Positions 16,779-25,012 of a DNA stretch of 64,000 bases are shown here, piece after piece (position 1 is the stretch's first letter; each line of letters begins with the position of its first letter). Source of the DNA: Thiobacillus sp. (GTDB taxonomy: Bacteria > Pseudomonadota > Gammaproteobacteria > Burkholderiales > Thiobacillaceae); NCBI GenBank assembly GCA_024235835.1, contig JACKLQ010000004.1, forward strand, positions 62,001 to 126,000, in the 5' to 3' direction. Under the pieces are notes generated by a model. That model saw nothing but the letters and a program-made list of their open reading frames with translations, made no database searches and had not been told where the DNA came from. Position numbers and translations under genes: made by a program.

Positions 16779-18467
16779 CTATTTGCGCCTGGCTTTTGTG
16801 GCCCTGGGTGCGCCACCCGCACCCAGCATCTCCGCCGCATGCCGGCGCGTTGCCTCGGTGATTTCCACCCCCCCCAGCATGCGCGCCACCTCCTCCGCCC
16901 GCGCCCCCTCCTCCAGCAGGGCGACGCTGGTCCTCACGCCTTCCTTGCCATTGATCTTGCTGACCTGGTAATGCCGCCCTGCCCGGGCCGCCACCTGGGG
17001 CAGGTGGGTCACGCACAGCACCTGCCGGCGCCGGCCCTGTTCCGCCAGCAGCCGTCCCACGATCTCCGCCACGCCGCCGCCGATGCCCGCGTCCACCTCG
17101 TCGAATATGAGGGTGGGGGCGCCGGACACTTCCGACAGCACCGTCTGCAAGGCCAGGCCCAGGCGGGACAGTTCGCCCCCGGACGCCGTCCTGGACATGG
17201 CCTGCAACGCCTGGCCGGCATGGGGCGAAACCAGGAAAACCACCTCTTCCATGCCCTGGGCGCCAGGTTCGCAAGCTGGCAGGTCCACGCTGAAGCACCC
17301 GCCCTGCATGGCCAGTTGCTGCATGGCCTGGGTCACCGCCTCGGCCAGGCCTTGGGCGGCCTTGCCCCGGGCTGTGCCCAACTGGCCCGCCAGGCGGCGG
17401 TATTCCTCCTCCCGGTCCGCGTCGGCCCTGGCCAGGGCCTCCAGGTCGGCCGCCTCCCCCAGTTCCGCCAGGCGCCTCCGGGTATCCTCCAGGACATCCG
17501 GGATGGCCTCGGGACGGATGTGGTGCTTGCGGGCGGCGGCCTGGATGGCGGCCAGGCGGGACTCTGCCAGCATCAGGGCCTCCGGGTCCAGGTCCACCCG
17601 CTCGGCATAGCGGCGCAATTCCCGGGCTGTGTCCTGCATGGCCTCCGAGGCCCCGTCCAGGGTGTCGTGGAGAGCACTAAGCGCGGGGTCGATCCCGGCC
17701 AGTTCCGCCAGGCGGGCGCGCACGCCGCGGAGCTGGGCCAGCAGGCCGGCATCGTCGCCTTCCAGGGCATTGGCCGCCGCCTGGGCCCCCTGGACCAGTT
17801 CCGTGGCGTGGGCCAGCCGGCGCTGGTCCTCCTGCAGGGACTGCCAGCCCTCGGCCGTGAATTCCAGGGCCTGCAGTTCGCCGACGGAAAGCACCAGTTC
17901 ATCCCGTTCCGCCGCCAGTTCGCCGCTGCGGGCTTCCGCCCCCTTGCGCCTCTCCCGGGCCTCCCGCCACAGGCACCAGGCCTCGGACACCTCCAGGGCC
18001 AGGTCCGTGGCGCCGGCATAGGCGTCCAGCAGGCGCCGCTGTTCCGCCCCCTTGAGCAGGGAGTAGTGGGCGTGCTGGCCGTGGATGTCCAGCAGGTGCT
18101 CCCCCGCGGCCTTGAGCTGTTGGGCAGTGGCGGGGCGGCCGTTGATGAAGGCCCGTGACCGCCCCCCCGCCTCCACCACCCGGCGCAGCAGCAACAGGTT
18201 GTCATCGCCGGCCAGGTCCTGATCGGCCAGCCAGGCGGCCAGGCCGGGGGCGTCCACCGGATCGAATTCCGCGCTGATCTCCGCCCGCTCTGCCCCGGAC
18301 CGCACCACCCCGGTGTCGGCCCGCTCCCCCAGCACCAGGGCCAGGGCATCCAGCAGGATGGACTTGCCCGCCCCCGTCTCCCCCGTGAGCACGGAAAAGC
18401 CCGGATGGAAATCCAGGCCCAGGCGCTCCACCAGGACGAAATCTGCGAGGGTCAGGCTTAGCAGCAT
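16779..18467 (-). CDS. recN: DNA repair protein RecN
   Basis: SMC-like ATPase acting in double-strand break repair, 562 residues from ATG 18467 (MLLSLTLADF). Walker A is GETGAGKS near residue 30. Walker B is TLIFDEVDAGIGG near 465, followed by the H-loop CVTHLPQVAA. A long Ala/Arg/Glu-rich coiled coil lies between. A longer reading would start in the G-rich low-complexity repeat upstream and adds only Pro/Asn/Ile junk, so the internal ATG is preferred. Confidence 0.96.
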   Translation of the reverse strand: MLLSLTLADFVLVERLGLDFHPGFSVLTGETGAGKSILLDALALVLGERADTGVVRSGAERAEISAEFDPVDAPGLAAWLADQDLAGDDNLLLLRRVVEAGGRSRAFINGRPATAQQLKAAGEHLLDIHGQHAHYSLLKGAEQRRLLDAYAGATDLALEVSEAWCLWREARERRKGAEARSGELAAERDELVLSVGELQALEFTAEGWQSLQEDQRRLAHATELVQGAQAAANALEGDDAGLLAQLRGVRARLAELAGIDPALSALHDTLDGASEAMQDTARELRRYAERVDLDPEALMLAESRLAAIQAAARKHHIRPEAIPDVLEDTRRRLAELGEAADLEALARADADREEEYRRLAGQLGTARGKAAQGLAEAVTQAMQQLAMQGGCFSVDLPACEPGAQGMEEVVFLVSPHAGQALQAMSRTASGGELSRLGLALQTVLSEVSGAPTLIFDEVDAGIGGGVAEIVGRLLAEQGRRRQVLCVTHLPQVAARAGRHYQVSKINGKEGVRTSVALLEEGARAEEVARMLGGVEITEATRRHAAEMLGAGGAPRATKARRK

Positions 18468-18566
18468 GGGGATGGGGGATGGGGAATGGGGAATGGGGAG
18501 GATAGCGGGATTGGGGTTTGGGTTGGTTTTGCCCCCATACCCCATACCCCATCCCCCATCCCCGCT
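18467..18566. repeat. G-rich/C-rich imperfect inverted repeat between nadK and recN
   Basis: A run of GGGGATGGGGGATGGGGAATGGGG-like units on the plus strand is followed about 50 bp later by its C-rich mirror (CCCCATACCCCATACCCCATCCCC). It could form a long hairpin or G-quadruplex in the recN leader. It fills the whole nadK-recN gap. Confidence 0.75.
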
Positions 18567-18567
18567 G

Positions 18568-19440
18568 TCAAAGCTTTTCCCCCCAATGCAGCTTCTGCCT
18601 CAGGGTGTCGTAGTAGTTGTGGCCCTCCGGGTGCAGCAGGCGCACGGTGTTCCTGGCCCGGCGGATCACCACCCGGTCTCCCACCAGCAGGTCTGCGTGG
18701 CGCTGGCCGTCGAAGTGGACCCGGGCATCGTCGGCGTGGATCAGGTTGATCTCGATCTCGGATCGGCTGTTCACGGCGATGGGCCGGGCCGAGAGCGTGT
18801 GGGGGCAGATGGGCACCAGGGCCACCGCCTCCAGCGTCGGATGGAGGATGGGGCCGCCTGAGGATAGGGCATAGGCCGTGGAGCCCGTGGGCGAGGACAC
18901 CACCAGTCCGTCCGCCCGCTGGCTGTAGACGAACTGGTTGTCGATGTAGACCTCGAACTCGATGAGCCGGCCCAGGGTGCTCTTGCTCACCACCACGTCG
19001 TTGAAGGCGTAGGCGGCGATGAGCACGTCGTCGGCCCGCTCCACGCTGGATTCCAGCATGATGCGGTCCTCGGCCACGTATTCCCCCGCCAGCATCTCGT
19101 CCAGGGTGGAAAACATGGTGTCCAGGGACACGTCCGCCAGAAAGCCCAGCCGGCCCTGATTGATGCCGATGAGGGGAATATCGAAATCCACCAGGGTGCG
19201 GGCGATGTTGAGGATGGTGCCATCCCCGCCCATGACGATGGCCAGGTCCGCCTGATGGCCGATCTCGTTCAGGGTACGGGTCTGGAAGCCAGCCATGGCG
19301 CAGGTCTCGGCGATATGGCAGGTCACCAGTACCGTGTAGCCCTTGGCCTGGAGAAAGTCCGCCAACCGGGACAGTGAAGAGGCGCTGGCGGGGCTGTTGT
19401 ACTTGCCGACAAGGGCGATCGTCTTGAAATCTGGTTTCAT
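18568..19440 (-). CDS. nadK: NAD kinase
   Basis: Phosphorylates NAD to NADP, 290 residues. Diagnostic motifs are MGGDGTILNIAR near residue 70, INQGRLGFL near 96, the NDVVVSK segment and VSSPTGSTAY near 180. The ATG at 19440 is followed upstream on its own strand by a TATAAT box only about 8 bases away, so the transcript may be nearly leaderless. Confidence 0.97.
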   Translation of the reverse strand: MKPDFKTIALVGKYNSPASASSLSRLADFLQAKGYTVLVTCHIAETCAMAGFQTRTLNEIGHQADLAIVMGGDGTILNIARTLVDFDIPLIGINQGRLGFLADVSLDTMFSTLDEMLAGEYVAEDRIMLESSVERADDVLIAAYAFNDVVVSKSTLGRLIEFEVYIDNQFVYSQRADGLVVSSPTGSTAYALSSGGPILHPTLEAVALVPICPHTLSARPIAVNSRSEIEINLIHADDARVHFDGQRHADLLVGDRVVIRRARNTVRLLHPEGHNYYDTLRQKLHWGEKL

Positions 19441-19478
19441 GGCGTGAAATTATAGCCAGGCCTATCGGATAGAAAGCC
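19441..19478. promoter_or_regulatory. Very short divergent nadK/hrcA promoter region
   Basis: Only 38 bases separate the two start codons. The minus strand carries TATAAT (about 19449-19454) close to the nadK ATG. The same bases give ATTATA facing hrcA. Both -35 regions would have to lie inside the opposite gene's start region. No CIRCE element (TTAGCACTC-N9-GAGTGCTAA) is visible here. Confidence 0.5.
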
Positions 19479-20498
19479 ATGCTCAACGACCGCGCCCGCA
19501 TCCTCCTCAAGCACCTCGTGGAACGCTACATCGAGGACGGCCAGCCCGTGGGCTCCCGCACCCTGTCCAAGCACACGGAGCTGAACCTGTCCCCCGCCTC
19601 CATCCGCAACATCATGGCGGACCTGGAGGAAGGGGGCTTCATCGTCAGCCCCCACACCTCCGCCGGCCGCATCCCGACGCCCAAGGGCTACCGCCTGTTC
19701 GTGGACAGCCTGTTGACGGTCAAACCCCTGGCCCAGGGGGAATTGCGCCAGATGGAAACCACGCTGCTGCCGGACGACCCCCGGCGCCTTGTGGCCACCG
19801 CCTCCCACCTGCTGGCGGAGCTCACCGCCTACGCCGGCGTGGTCATGACCCCCAAACGGCGCAACCAGTCCCTGCGCCAAATCGAATTCCTGGTCCTGTC
19901 GGAAAAGCGCATCCTGCTCATCATGGTGACCCAGGGTGGCGAGGTGCAGAACCGGGTGCTGCTCACGGACAAGTCCTTCACCCCCAGCCAGCTCACCCGG
20001 GCCGCCAATTACTTCAACCAGCATTTCGTCGGCCACTCCTTCGAGGACGTGCAGCCACGCCTGGCACGGGAACTGGCGGAGTTGAAGTCGGATATCAGCC
20101 GCCTCATGGAGGCCGTGGTGAACGCAGGCACCGAGGCCTTCGGCGGCGGCGGCAAGGAATACGTGCTGGCGGGGGAACGCAACCTGCTCCAGGCCCCGGA
20201 GCTGTCCACCAACATGACCCGGCTGCGGGAACTTTTCGGCATGTTCGAACAGAAGACCGAACTGCTGCAACTCATGGACGTAGGCCATGCCGCCAACGGC
20301 GTGCAGATCTTCATCGGCGCCGAATCCCGGGTCACGCCCCTGGACGAATGCAGTGTCATCGCCGCGCCCTACGAGGTGAATGGCGAAGTGGTGGGCACCC
20401 TGGGGGTCATCGGCCCCACCCGGATGGCCTACGAACGGGTCATTCCCATCGTCGACATCACCGCCCGTCTGCTGTCCAACGCCCTGTCGTATCACTGA
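19479..20498 (+). CDS. hrcA: Heat-inducible transcription repressor HrcA
   Basis: Repressor of chaperone operons that binds CIRCE, 339 residues. The N-terminal winged-helix has PVGSRTLSKHTELNLSPASI and MADLEEGGFIVSPHTSAGRIPT. The C-terminal ligand-like domain ends GTLGVIGPTRMAYERVIPIV. It starts at ATG 19479. The dnaK/groE targets are not in this window. Confidence 0.96.
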   Translation: MLNDRARILLKHLVERYIEDGQPVGSRTLSKHTELNLSPASIRNIMADLEEGGFIVSPHTSAGRIPTPKGYRLFVDSLLTVKPLAQGELRQMETTLLPDDPRRLVATASHLLAELTAYAGVVMTPKRRNQSLRQIEFLVLSEKRILLIMVTQGGEVQNRVLLTDKSFTPSQLTRAANYFNQHFVGHSFEDVQPRLARELAELKSDISRLMEAVVNAGTEAFGGGGKEYVLAGERNLLQAPELSTNMTRLRELFGMFEQKTELLQLMDVGHAANGVQIFIGAESRVTPLDECSVIAAPYEVNGEVVGTLGVIGPTRMAYERVIPIVDITARLLSNALSYH

Positions 20499-20520
20499 AG
20501 GCGGGGACAAGGTGGGCCCC

Positions 20521-20610
20521 GCTCGCATGCAAGGGGCCAGGTTCAAGGCAAACCCAGTCCGCGCTTGCACCCTGCCCCTTGCCCCTTGTACCTTGCCCCT
20601 TGCAACTGAA
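20521..20610. repeat. CTTGCCCCTTG-type low-complexity repeat between hrcA and the peroxidase gene
   Basis: Contains CAAGGGGCCAGG and then tandem CCCTGCCCCTTGCCCCTTGTACCTTGCCCCTTGCAA-like tokens (each 7-8 bases). This is the same motif set as at 10410-10515 and about 31843-31872. Confidence 0.6.
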
Positions 20611-20626
20611 AAAAAACGGAGACCCC

Positions 20627-21517
20627 GTGAGTCTTTTCCAGCCCGGCATCCTCGCCCCAGTTCCCGCCGCTGCCCGGCACCTGCAATTCGATATCGCCCC
20701 CGGCGCGTCCAGGACTGACCTGGCGGACGCCCTGACACGCCTGAAAAACCTGGCGGACGGCGAAGACACGGTGGTGGGCTTCGGCCAGCCCCTGGTCTCG
20801 GCCCTGGGCCGCACCCTGCCGGGCCTGCACGATTTCCCCGTCTCCACGCTGGAGGCCGCTCCCGTGCCCGCCACCCCCCACGCCCTGTGGTGCTGGCTGC
20901 GGGGGGATGACCGGGGCAAGCTGCTGCACCGGGGCCGGGAAATCGAACACCTGCTGGCCCCGGCGTTCACCGCGGCCCAAAGCCTGGAAACCTTCATGTA
21001 CGGCAACAGCCAGGACCTCACGGGCTATATCGACGGCACGGAAAACCCCCAGGAAGAGGCAGCGGTCGCCGCCGCCTTCGCCACCGGCCTGGGGCCCGGC
21101 CTGGACGGAGGGGGCATCGCCGCCCTGCAGCAGTGGGTCCACGACCTGGACCGCTTCGAGGCCATGCCCGCCGAGGAGCAGGACAGCACCTTCGGCCGGC
21201 GCAAGGCCGACAACGAGGAGATCGAAGAAGCCCCGGCAAGCGCCCATGTGAAGCGCACGGCCCAGGAGAGCTTCGACCCCGAGGCTTTCGTGGTGCGCCG
21301 CTCCATGCCCTGGTCGGACTGCGGCCAGTCCGGCCTGGTGTTCCTCGCCTTCGGCCGGGACGCCTGCGCCTTCGAGGCCCAGTTGAAGCGCATGACAGGC
21401 CAGGAGGACGGCATCGTCGATGCCCTGTTCCGCTTCACCAGGCCCATCTCCGGTGCCTATTTCTGGTGCCCGCCCCTGGCCGGCGGCAGGCCTGACCTGC
21501 AAGCCCTGGGCCTCTGA
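20627..21517 (+). CDS. DyP-type heme peroxidase (YfeX-like)
   Basis: Dye-decolourising peroxidase family, 296 residues from GTG 20627, preceded by ACGGAGA. The distal-site motif GYIDGTENP near residue 140 matches the GxxDG signature. The conserved segment SAHVKRTAQESF near 205 and RRSMPW follow, and the His there is a candidate heme ligand. There is no signal peptide, so it is cytosolic. It precedes an EamA half-transporter and hemH (ferrochelatase) on the same strand, consistent with heme-linked metabolism. Confidence 0.9.
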   Translation: MSLFQPGILAPVPAAARHLQFDIAPGASRTDLADALTRLKNLADGEDTVVGFGQPLVSALGRTLPGLHDFPVSTLEAAPVPATPHALWCWLRGDDRGKLLHRGREIEHLLAPAFTAAQSLETFMYGNSQDLTGYIDGTENPQEEAAVAAAFATGLGPGLDGGGIAALQQWVHDLDRFEAMPAEEQDSTFGRRKADNEEIEEAPASAHVKRTAQESFDPEAFVVRRSMPWSDCGQSGLVFLAFGRDACAFEAQLKRMTGQEDGIVDALFRFTRPISGAYFWCPPLAGGRPDLQALGL

Positions 21518-21527
21518 AAGAAGGGTC

Positions 21528-21962
21528 ATGGACAGCGGCCTGAACTGGTTCCACTGGGCCCTGCTCTCGGCCGTGTTCGCGGCCATGACCGCCATCTTCG
21601 CCAAACTGGGCCTCCAGGGGGTGGACTCGGACCTGGCCACCCTCATCCGCACCTTTATCATCCTGTTGGTGCTGGCGGCCTTCGTCATGGCCACGGGCAA
21701 GTGGAGCAATCCTCTGGCCCTGTCCGCCCACACCTGGACCTTTCTCTCCCTGTCGGCCCTGGCAACGGGGGCCTCCTGGGTCAGTTACTTCCGTGCCCTG
21801 CAGATGGGGGAGGCCTCCAAGGTGGCCCCCATCGACAAGCTCAGCCTGGTGCTGGTGGCCATCTTCGCCGTGATATTCCTGGGTGAACGCCCCAACCCTC
21901 GGGAATGGCTGGGCATCGGCATGGTGGCCGCCGGTGTCGTCATCCTTGGACTCAAACGCTAA
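21528..21962 (+). CDS. Half-size EamA/DMT family membrane protein
   Basis: 144 residues with about five hydrophobic segments and a single EamA repeat. Conserved C-terminal features are APIDKLSLVLV, FLGERPNPREWLGIGMVAAGVVIL. Full-length drug/metabolite transporters carry two such repeats, so this form should dimerise. Substrate unknown. It starts 10 bases after the peroxidase stop and ends 16 bases before hemH, so the three form one transcription unit. Confidence 0.85.
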   Translation: MDSGLNWFHWALLSAVFAAMTAIFAKLGLQGVDSDLATLIRTFIILLVLAAFVMATGKWSNPLALSAHTWTFLSLSALATGASWVSYFRALQMGEASKVAPIDKLSLVLVAIFAVIFLGERPNPREWLGIGMVAAGVVILGLKR

Positions 21963-21978
21963 CCACACCTGACACGAC

Positions 21979-23085
21979 ATGCCCTTCTACCTGCCCGAAC
22001 CCCCCTACAAGCACGATCAGCCGGCCCGGGTGGGCGTGCTGCTCATCAACCTGGGCACGCCCGAGGCCCCCACTGCCCAGGCCCTTCGGCCCTACCTCAA
22101 GGAGTTCCTCTGGGACCGCCGCGTGGTGGAGATTCCCCGTCCCGTTTGGTGGCTCATCCTCAACGGCATCATCCTCAACACCCGCCCCGCCAAGTCCGCC
22201 GAGAAGTACGCCTCCGTCTGGCGCCCGGAAGGCTCGCCCCTGAAGGTATTCACGGAGCGCCTGGCCATCCTTCTCAAGGGCCACCTGGGGGAACGTGTGC
22301 GGCAGCCCGTGCGGGTGGACTACGCCATGCGCTACGGCCAGCCCAGCGTCGCCCACAGGATTCGGGAACTCAAGGCCCAGGGCGTGGATCGGCTGCTGGT
22401 GGTACCCCTTTATCCCCAGTATGCCGCCAGCAGCACCGGCTCGGCCCTGGACGCCGTGTGGGAAACCCTGCTGCACACCCGTAACCCGCCGGAGATCCGC
22501 ACCCTGCGGAATTTCCACGACGACCCGGGTTATATCCAGGCCCTGCGCCAGAGCATCGAGGAGTTCTGGGCGGAACGGGGCCGGCCCGACGTGCTGGTGA
22601 TGAGTTTTCACGGCGTGCCCCGGCGCAGCCTGGACCTGGGCGATCCCTATCACTGCGAATGCCAGAAGACGGGGCGGCTGCTGGCCGAGGCCCTGGGGCT
22701 CGCGCCGGAGCAATACCGCGTCACCTTCCAGTCCCGCTTCGGGCGCGCGGAATGGCTCCAGCCCTACACGTCCGCCACCCTGGAAAAGCTGGGTCAGGCC
22801 AGGACCCGCAGGGTGGACGTGGTGTGTCCCGGCTTCGTGGCAGACTGCCTGGAGACCCTGGAAGAGATCGCCATGGAGGGAAAAACCGAGTTCCTGAATG
22901 CAGGCGGCGGGGAGTACCACTACATCCCGGCTCTCAACGACCGACCCATGTGGATCAACGCCTTCACCGATTTGGTGCAAAACCAATTGGCGGGCTGGCT
23001 TACGGCCGATTGGGACCCTTCAAAAGAAAAGCTTGATGGGGAAAACACCCTGCGGATTGCCCAGGCCCTGGGAGCCAAAACCTAG
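21979..23085 (+). CDS. hemH: Ferrochelatase
   Basis: Inserts Fe(II) into protoporphyrin IX, 368 residues. Family motifs are VLLINLGTPEAP near residue 16, the catalytic-His segment MSFHGVPRRSLDLGDPYHCEC near 205 and TFQSRFGRAEWLQPYT near 250, then CPGFVADCLETLEEI. The closely spaced Cys residues (HCEC) are typical of several proteobacterial enzymes. The start ATG 21979 is unambiguous. Confidence 0.97.
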   Translation: MPFYLPEPPYKHDQPARVGVLLINLGTPEAPTAQALRPYLKEFLWDRRVVEIPRPVWWLILNGIILNTRPAKSAEKYASVWRPEGSPLKVFTERLAILLKGHLGERVRQPVRVDYAMRYGQPSVAHRIRELKAQGVDRLLVVPLYPQYAASSTGSALDAVWETLLHTRNPPEIRTLRNFHDDPGYIQALRQSIEEFWAERGRPDVLVMSFHGVPRRSLDLGDPYHCECQKTGRLLAEALGLAPEQYRVTFQSRFGRAEWLQPYTSATLEKLGQARTRRVDVVCPGFVADCLETLEEIAMEGKTEFLNAGGGEYHYIPALNDRPMWINAFTDLVQNQLAGWLTADWDPSKEKLDGENTLRIAQALGAKT

Positions 23086-23167
23086 CGCAAACCCGCGCCA
23101 ATATTAGAGTTTGCTTGTTGACTGGTGAAAAACAGCCATGCAACCATCCGCAACCCGTACTACTGAC

Positions 23168-23181
23168 TTGACACGAATCAA
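23168..23181 (+). promoter_or_regulatory. Candidate FNR/DNR-type box upstream of fccAB
   Basis: The sequence TTGACACGAATCAA matches the FNR/ANR/DNR consensus TTGAY-N4-RTCAA exactly. Its centre is about 59 bases upstream of the fccA ATG. The same TTGACA could instead act as a -35 hexamer, but no good -10 follows at 17 bases. Confidence 0.55.
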
Positions 23182-23233
23182 GTTCATCTTCGGCTAGCGG
23201 GTTACCGCTGTTTTTTTATTTCTGGAGGATGTG

Positions 23234-23542
23234 ATGGAGAAAAAAACCCTTGCTGTAGGCCTGCTCATCGCGGGTACGCTGGGTGCCGCCTTCTCGGCCC
23301 AAGCGATGGATCCCCGCGCCCGTTTCATGGCCGCCAACTGCGCATACTGCCACGGCACCGATGGCAGGAGCTCCGGCGCCATCCCCAGTCTGGCCGGCCT
23401 GGACGTCAAGTACTTCGTGGACCAGATGAAAGCCTTCCGCGACGGCTCCCGTCCCGCCACCGTGATGCAGAAACATGCCAACGGCTACACCGATGCCGAG
23501 TACGAGGCCGTCGCCAAGTACTTCAACGCCATCAAACCCTAA
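23234..23542 (+). CDS. fccA: Periplasmic monoheme cytochrome c, sulfide dehydrogenase subunit
   Basis: 102 residues. The ATG at 23234 is chosen over the GTG at 23231 because GGAGG is then 5 bases upstream. A signal peptide ends near AQAMD. One heme site CAYCH is present at about residue 36, with a downstream Met (TVMQKHANG) as probable axial ligand. It lies 22 bases upstream of fccB and is therefore the electron-accepting cytochrome subunit of flavocytochrome c sulfide dehydrogenase. A SoxE-like role is the alternative. Confidence 0.88.
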   Translation: MEKKTLAVGLLIAGTLGAAFSAQAMDPRARFMAANCAYCHGTDGRSSGAIPSLAGLDVKYFVDQMKAFRDGSRPATVMQKHANGYTDAEYEAVAKYFNAIKP

Positions 23543-23564
23543 CCAGCGGCCAAGGAGAATACAC

Positions 23565-24866
23565 ATGACATTTGATCGTCGCGACTTTTTGAAAGTCTCC
23601 GCAGGCGCCGCGGGAGCCGTAACCCTGGGTTCCCTGGCCGGATGTGCCAGTGCCCCCATGGCCGGTGGTGCAAAACCCAAGGTGGTTGTGGTCGGCGCCG
23701 GCTTCGGCGGTTCCACCTTTGCCCGCTACCTGAAGATGTGGGCGCCCCAGGCCGAGGTGACCATCATCGAGCCCCTGCCCGAGTTCGTCTCCTGCCCCAC
23801 CTCCAACGAGGTCCTGGCCGGCATCACCAAGATGGCTGACATCACTCGCACCTACGACGGCATCAAGAAGGTGGTGGACAACTGGGTGGCCGACACGGTA
23901 ACCGCCATCAACAACGAGAAGAAGACCGTCACCACCGCCGGTGGCAAGACCTTTTCCTACGACCGCCTGGTACTGGCCGGTGGTATTGAACTGCTGTTCA
24001 ACGCCGTGGAGGGCTATGACGCCGAGGCCCAGAAGGTGGTGAAACATGCCTGGAAGGCCAGCGCCGAGCAGACCGGCGCCCTGCGCAATCAACTCGAGGC
24101 CATGCCCGATGGCGGCACCTTCGTGATGTCCGTGCCCAAGTCACCCTATCGTTGCCCTCCCGGACCCTACGAGCGCGCCTCCCTTGTGGCCCACTACTTC
24201 AAGCAGGCCAAGCCCAAGTCCAAGATCGTCGTCCTGGACGGCAACCCGGACATCGCTTCCAAGAAGGGCCTGTTCCTGGCCGCTTGGAAGAAGCATTACG
24301 GCTACGGCACCGACAACAGCATGATCGACTATCGCCCCAACAACATGCCCCGCTCCGTGGACGTGAAGAAGATGATGGTCGGCACCGAGTTCGACGATGT
24401 GAAGGGCGACGTGCTGAACGTGGTTCCTCCCATGAAGGCCGCAGCGGTGACACATCTGGCTGGTGTGCGGGACGGCAACTCCGGCCACTGGTGCACCATC
24501 GACTACATCACCTTCGAGTCCAAGGTCGTTCCCAACATCCATATCCTGGGTGACTCCGCCCTGACCAACTTTCCGAAGTCCGGTTCCGTGGCCAACAACA
24601 CCGGCAAGATGTGCGCCTACGCCTTGTCCGAGATCTTCGCCGGCCGCCAGCCCGACCCGGCCCCCGTGGTGACCAACACCTGCTACTCCGCCAGTTCGGA
24701 CAGCACGGCCTTCCACGTGGCCACCGTGTTCCGCTGGGACCCCTCGAAGAAGGCCCTGGTGCCGCCCAAGGGCGCCAACGGCGTATCCAAGGAGGAGAGC
24801 GAGCTGGAACTGGCCTACATGCACTCCTGGAAAGAGAACGTGCTGAACGACACCCTGAACCTCTGA
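23565..24866 (+). CDS. fccB: Flavocytochrome c sulfide dehydrogenase, flavoprotein subunit
   Basis: FAD enzyme oxidising sulfide (or related sulfur species) in the periplasm and passing electrons to FccA; 433 residues. A twin-arginine signal is visible (DRRDFLK at residues 4-10). The FAD-binding GAGFGG lies near 46. Two redox-type cysteines lie in CPTSNEV and CPPGPYERA. The C-terminal FCSD flavin-binding domain includes ILGDSALTNFPKSGSVANN. The start at ATG 23565 follows AAGGAG. It belongs to a probable fccAB operon with its own terminator. Confidence 0.95.
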   Translation: MTFDRRDFLKVSAGAAGAVTLGSLAGCASAPMAGGAKPKVVVVGAGFGGSTFARYLKMWAPQAEVTIIEPLPEFVSCPTSNEVLAGITKMADITRTYDGIKKVVDNWVADTVTAINNEKKTVTTAGGKTFSYDRLVLAGGIELLFNAVEGYDAEAQKVVKHAWKASAEQTGALRNQLEAMPDGGTFVMSVPKSPYRCPPGPYERASLVAHYFKQAKPKSKIVVLDGNPDIASKKGLFLAAWKKHYGYGTDNSMIDYRPNNMPRSVDVKKMMVGTEFDDVKGDVLNVVPPMKAAAVTHLAGVRDGNSGHWCTIDYITFESKVVPNIHILGDSALTNFPKSGSVANNTGKMCAYALSEIFAGRQPDPAPVVTNTCYSASSDSTAFHVATVFRWDPSKKALVPPKGANGVSKEESELELAYMHSWKENVLNDTLNL

Positions 24867-24890
24867 TTCAGGCACATCCTTAAGTTGAGA

Positions 24891-24916
24891 GGAGGGGAGC
24901 GATCCCCTCCTTTTTT
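24891..24916 (+). terminator. Rho-independent terminator after fccB
   Basis: GGAGGGGA / TCCCCTCC perfect 8-bp stem with a GCGA tetraloop, followed by six T, 25 bases after the fccB stop. Confidence 0.92.
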
Positions 24917-24956
24917 ATTGCCTGTCCGGAACGAGGCTTCTCTCAGGGAAAAGAAG

Positions 24957-25012
24957 GGCCGCCCCGAGTTTATTGTCGCCACGGAGAACGGGGCGGGCCC
25001 TGTGGGTACTCA
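24957..25012. repeat. GC-rich palindromic repeat at the 3' end of the phosphodiesterase gene
   Basis: Begins GGGCCGCCCCGAGTTTATTG and ends GTGGGTACTCAG, with TCA as the stop of the minus-strand gene. It shares both ends with the repeat at 13318-13384. Confidence 0.7.

Noticed and set aside
18467..18545. 26 extra residues on RecN
   Set aside because: They derive from the G-rich repeat (Asn/Pro/Ile-rich) and the family N-terminus begins at ATG 18467.
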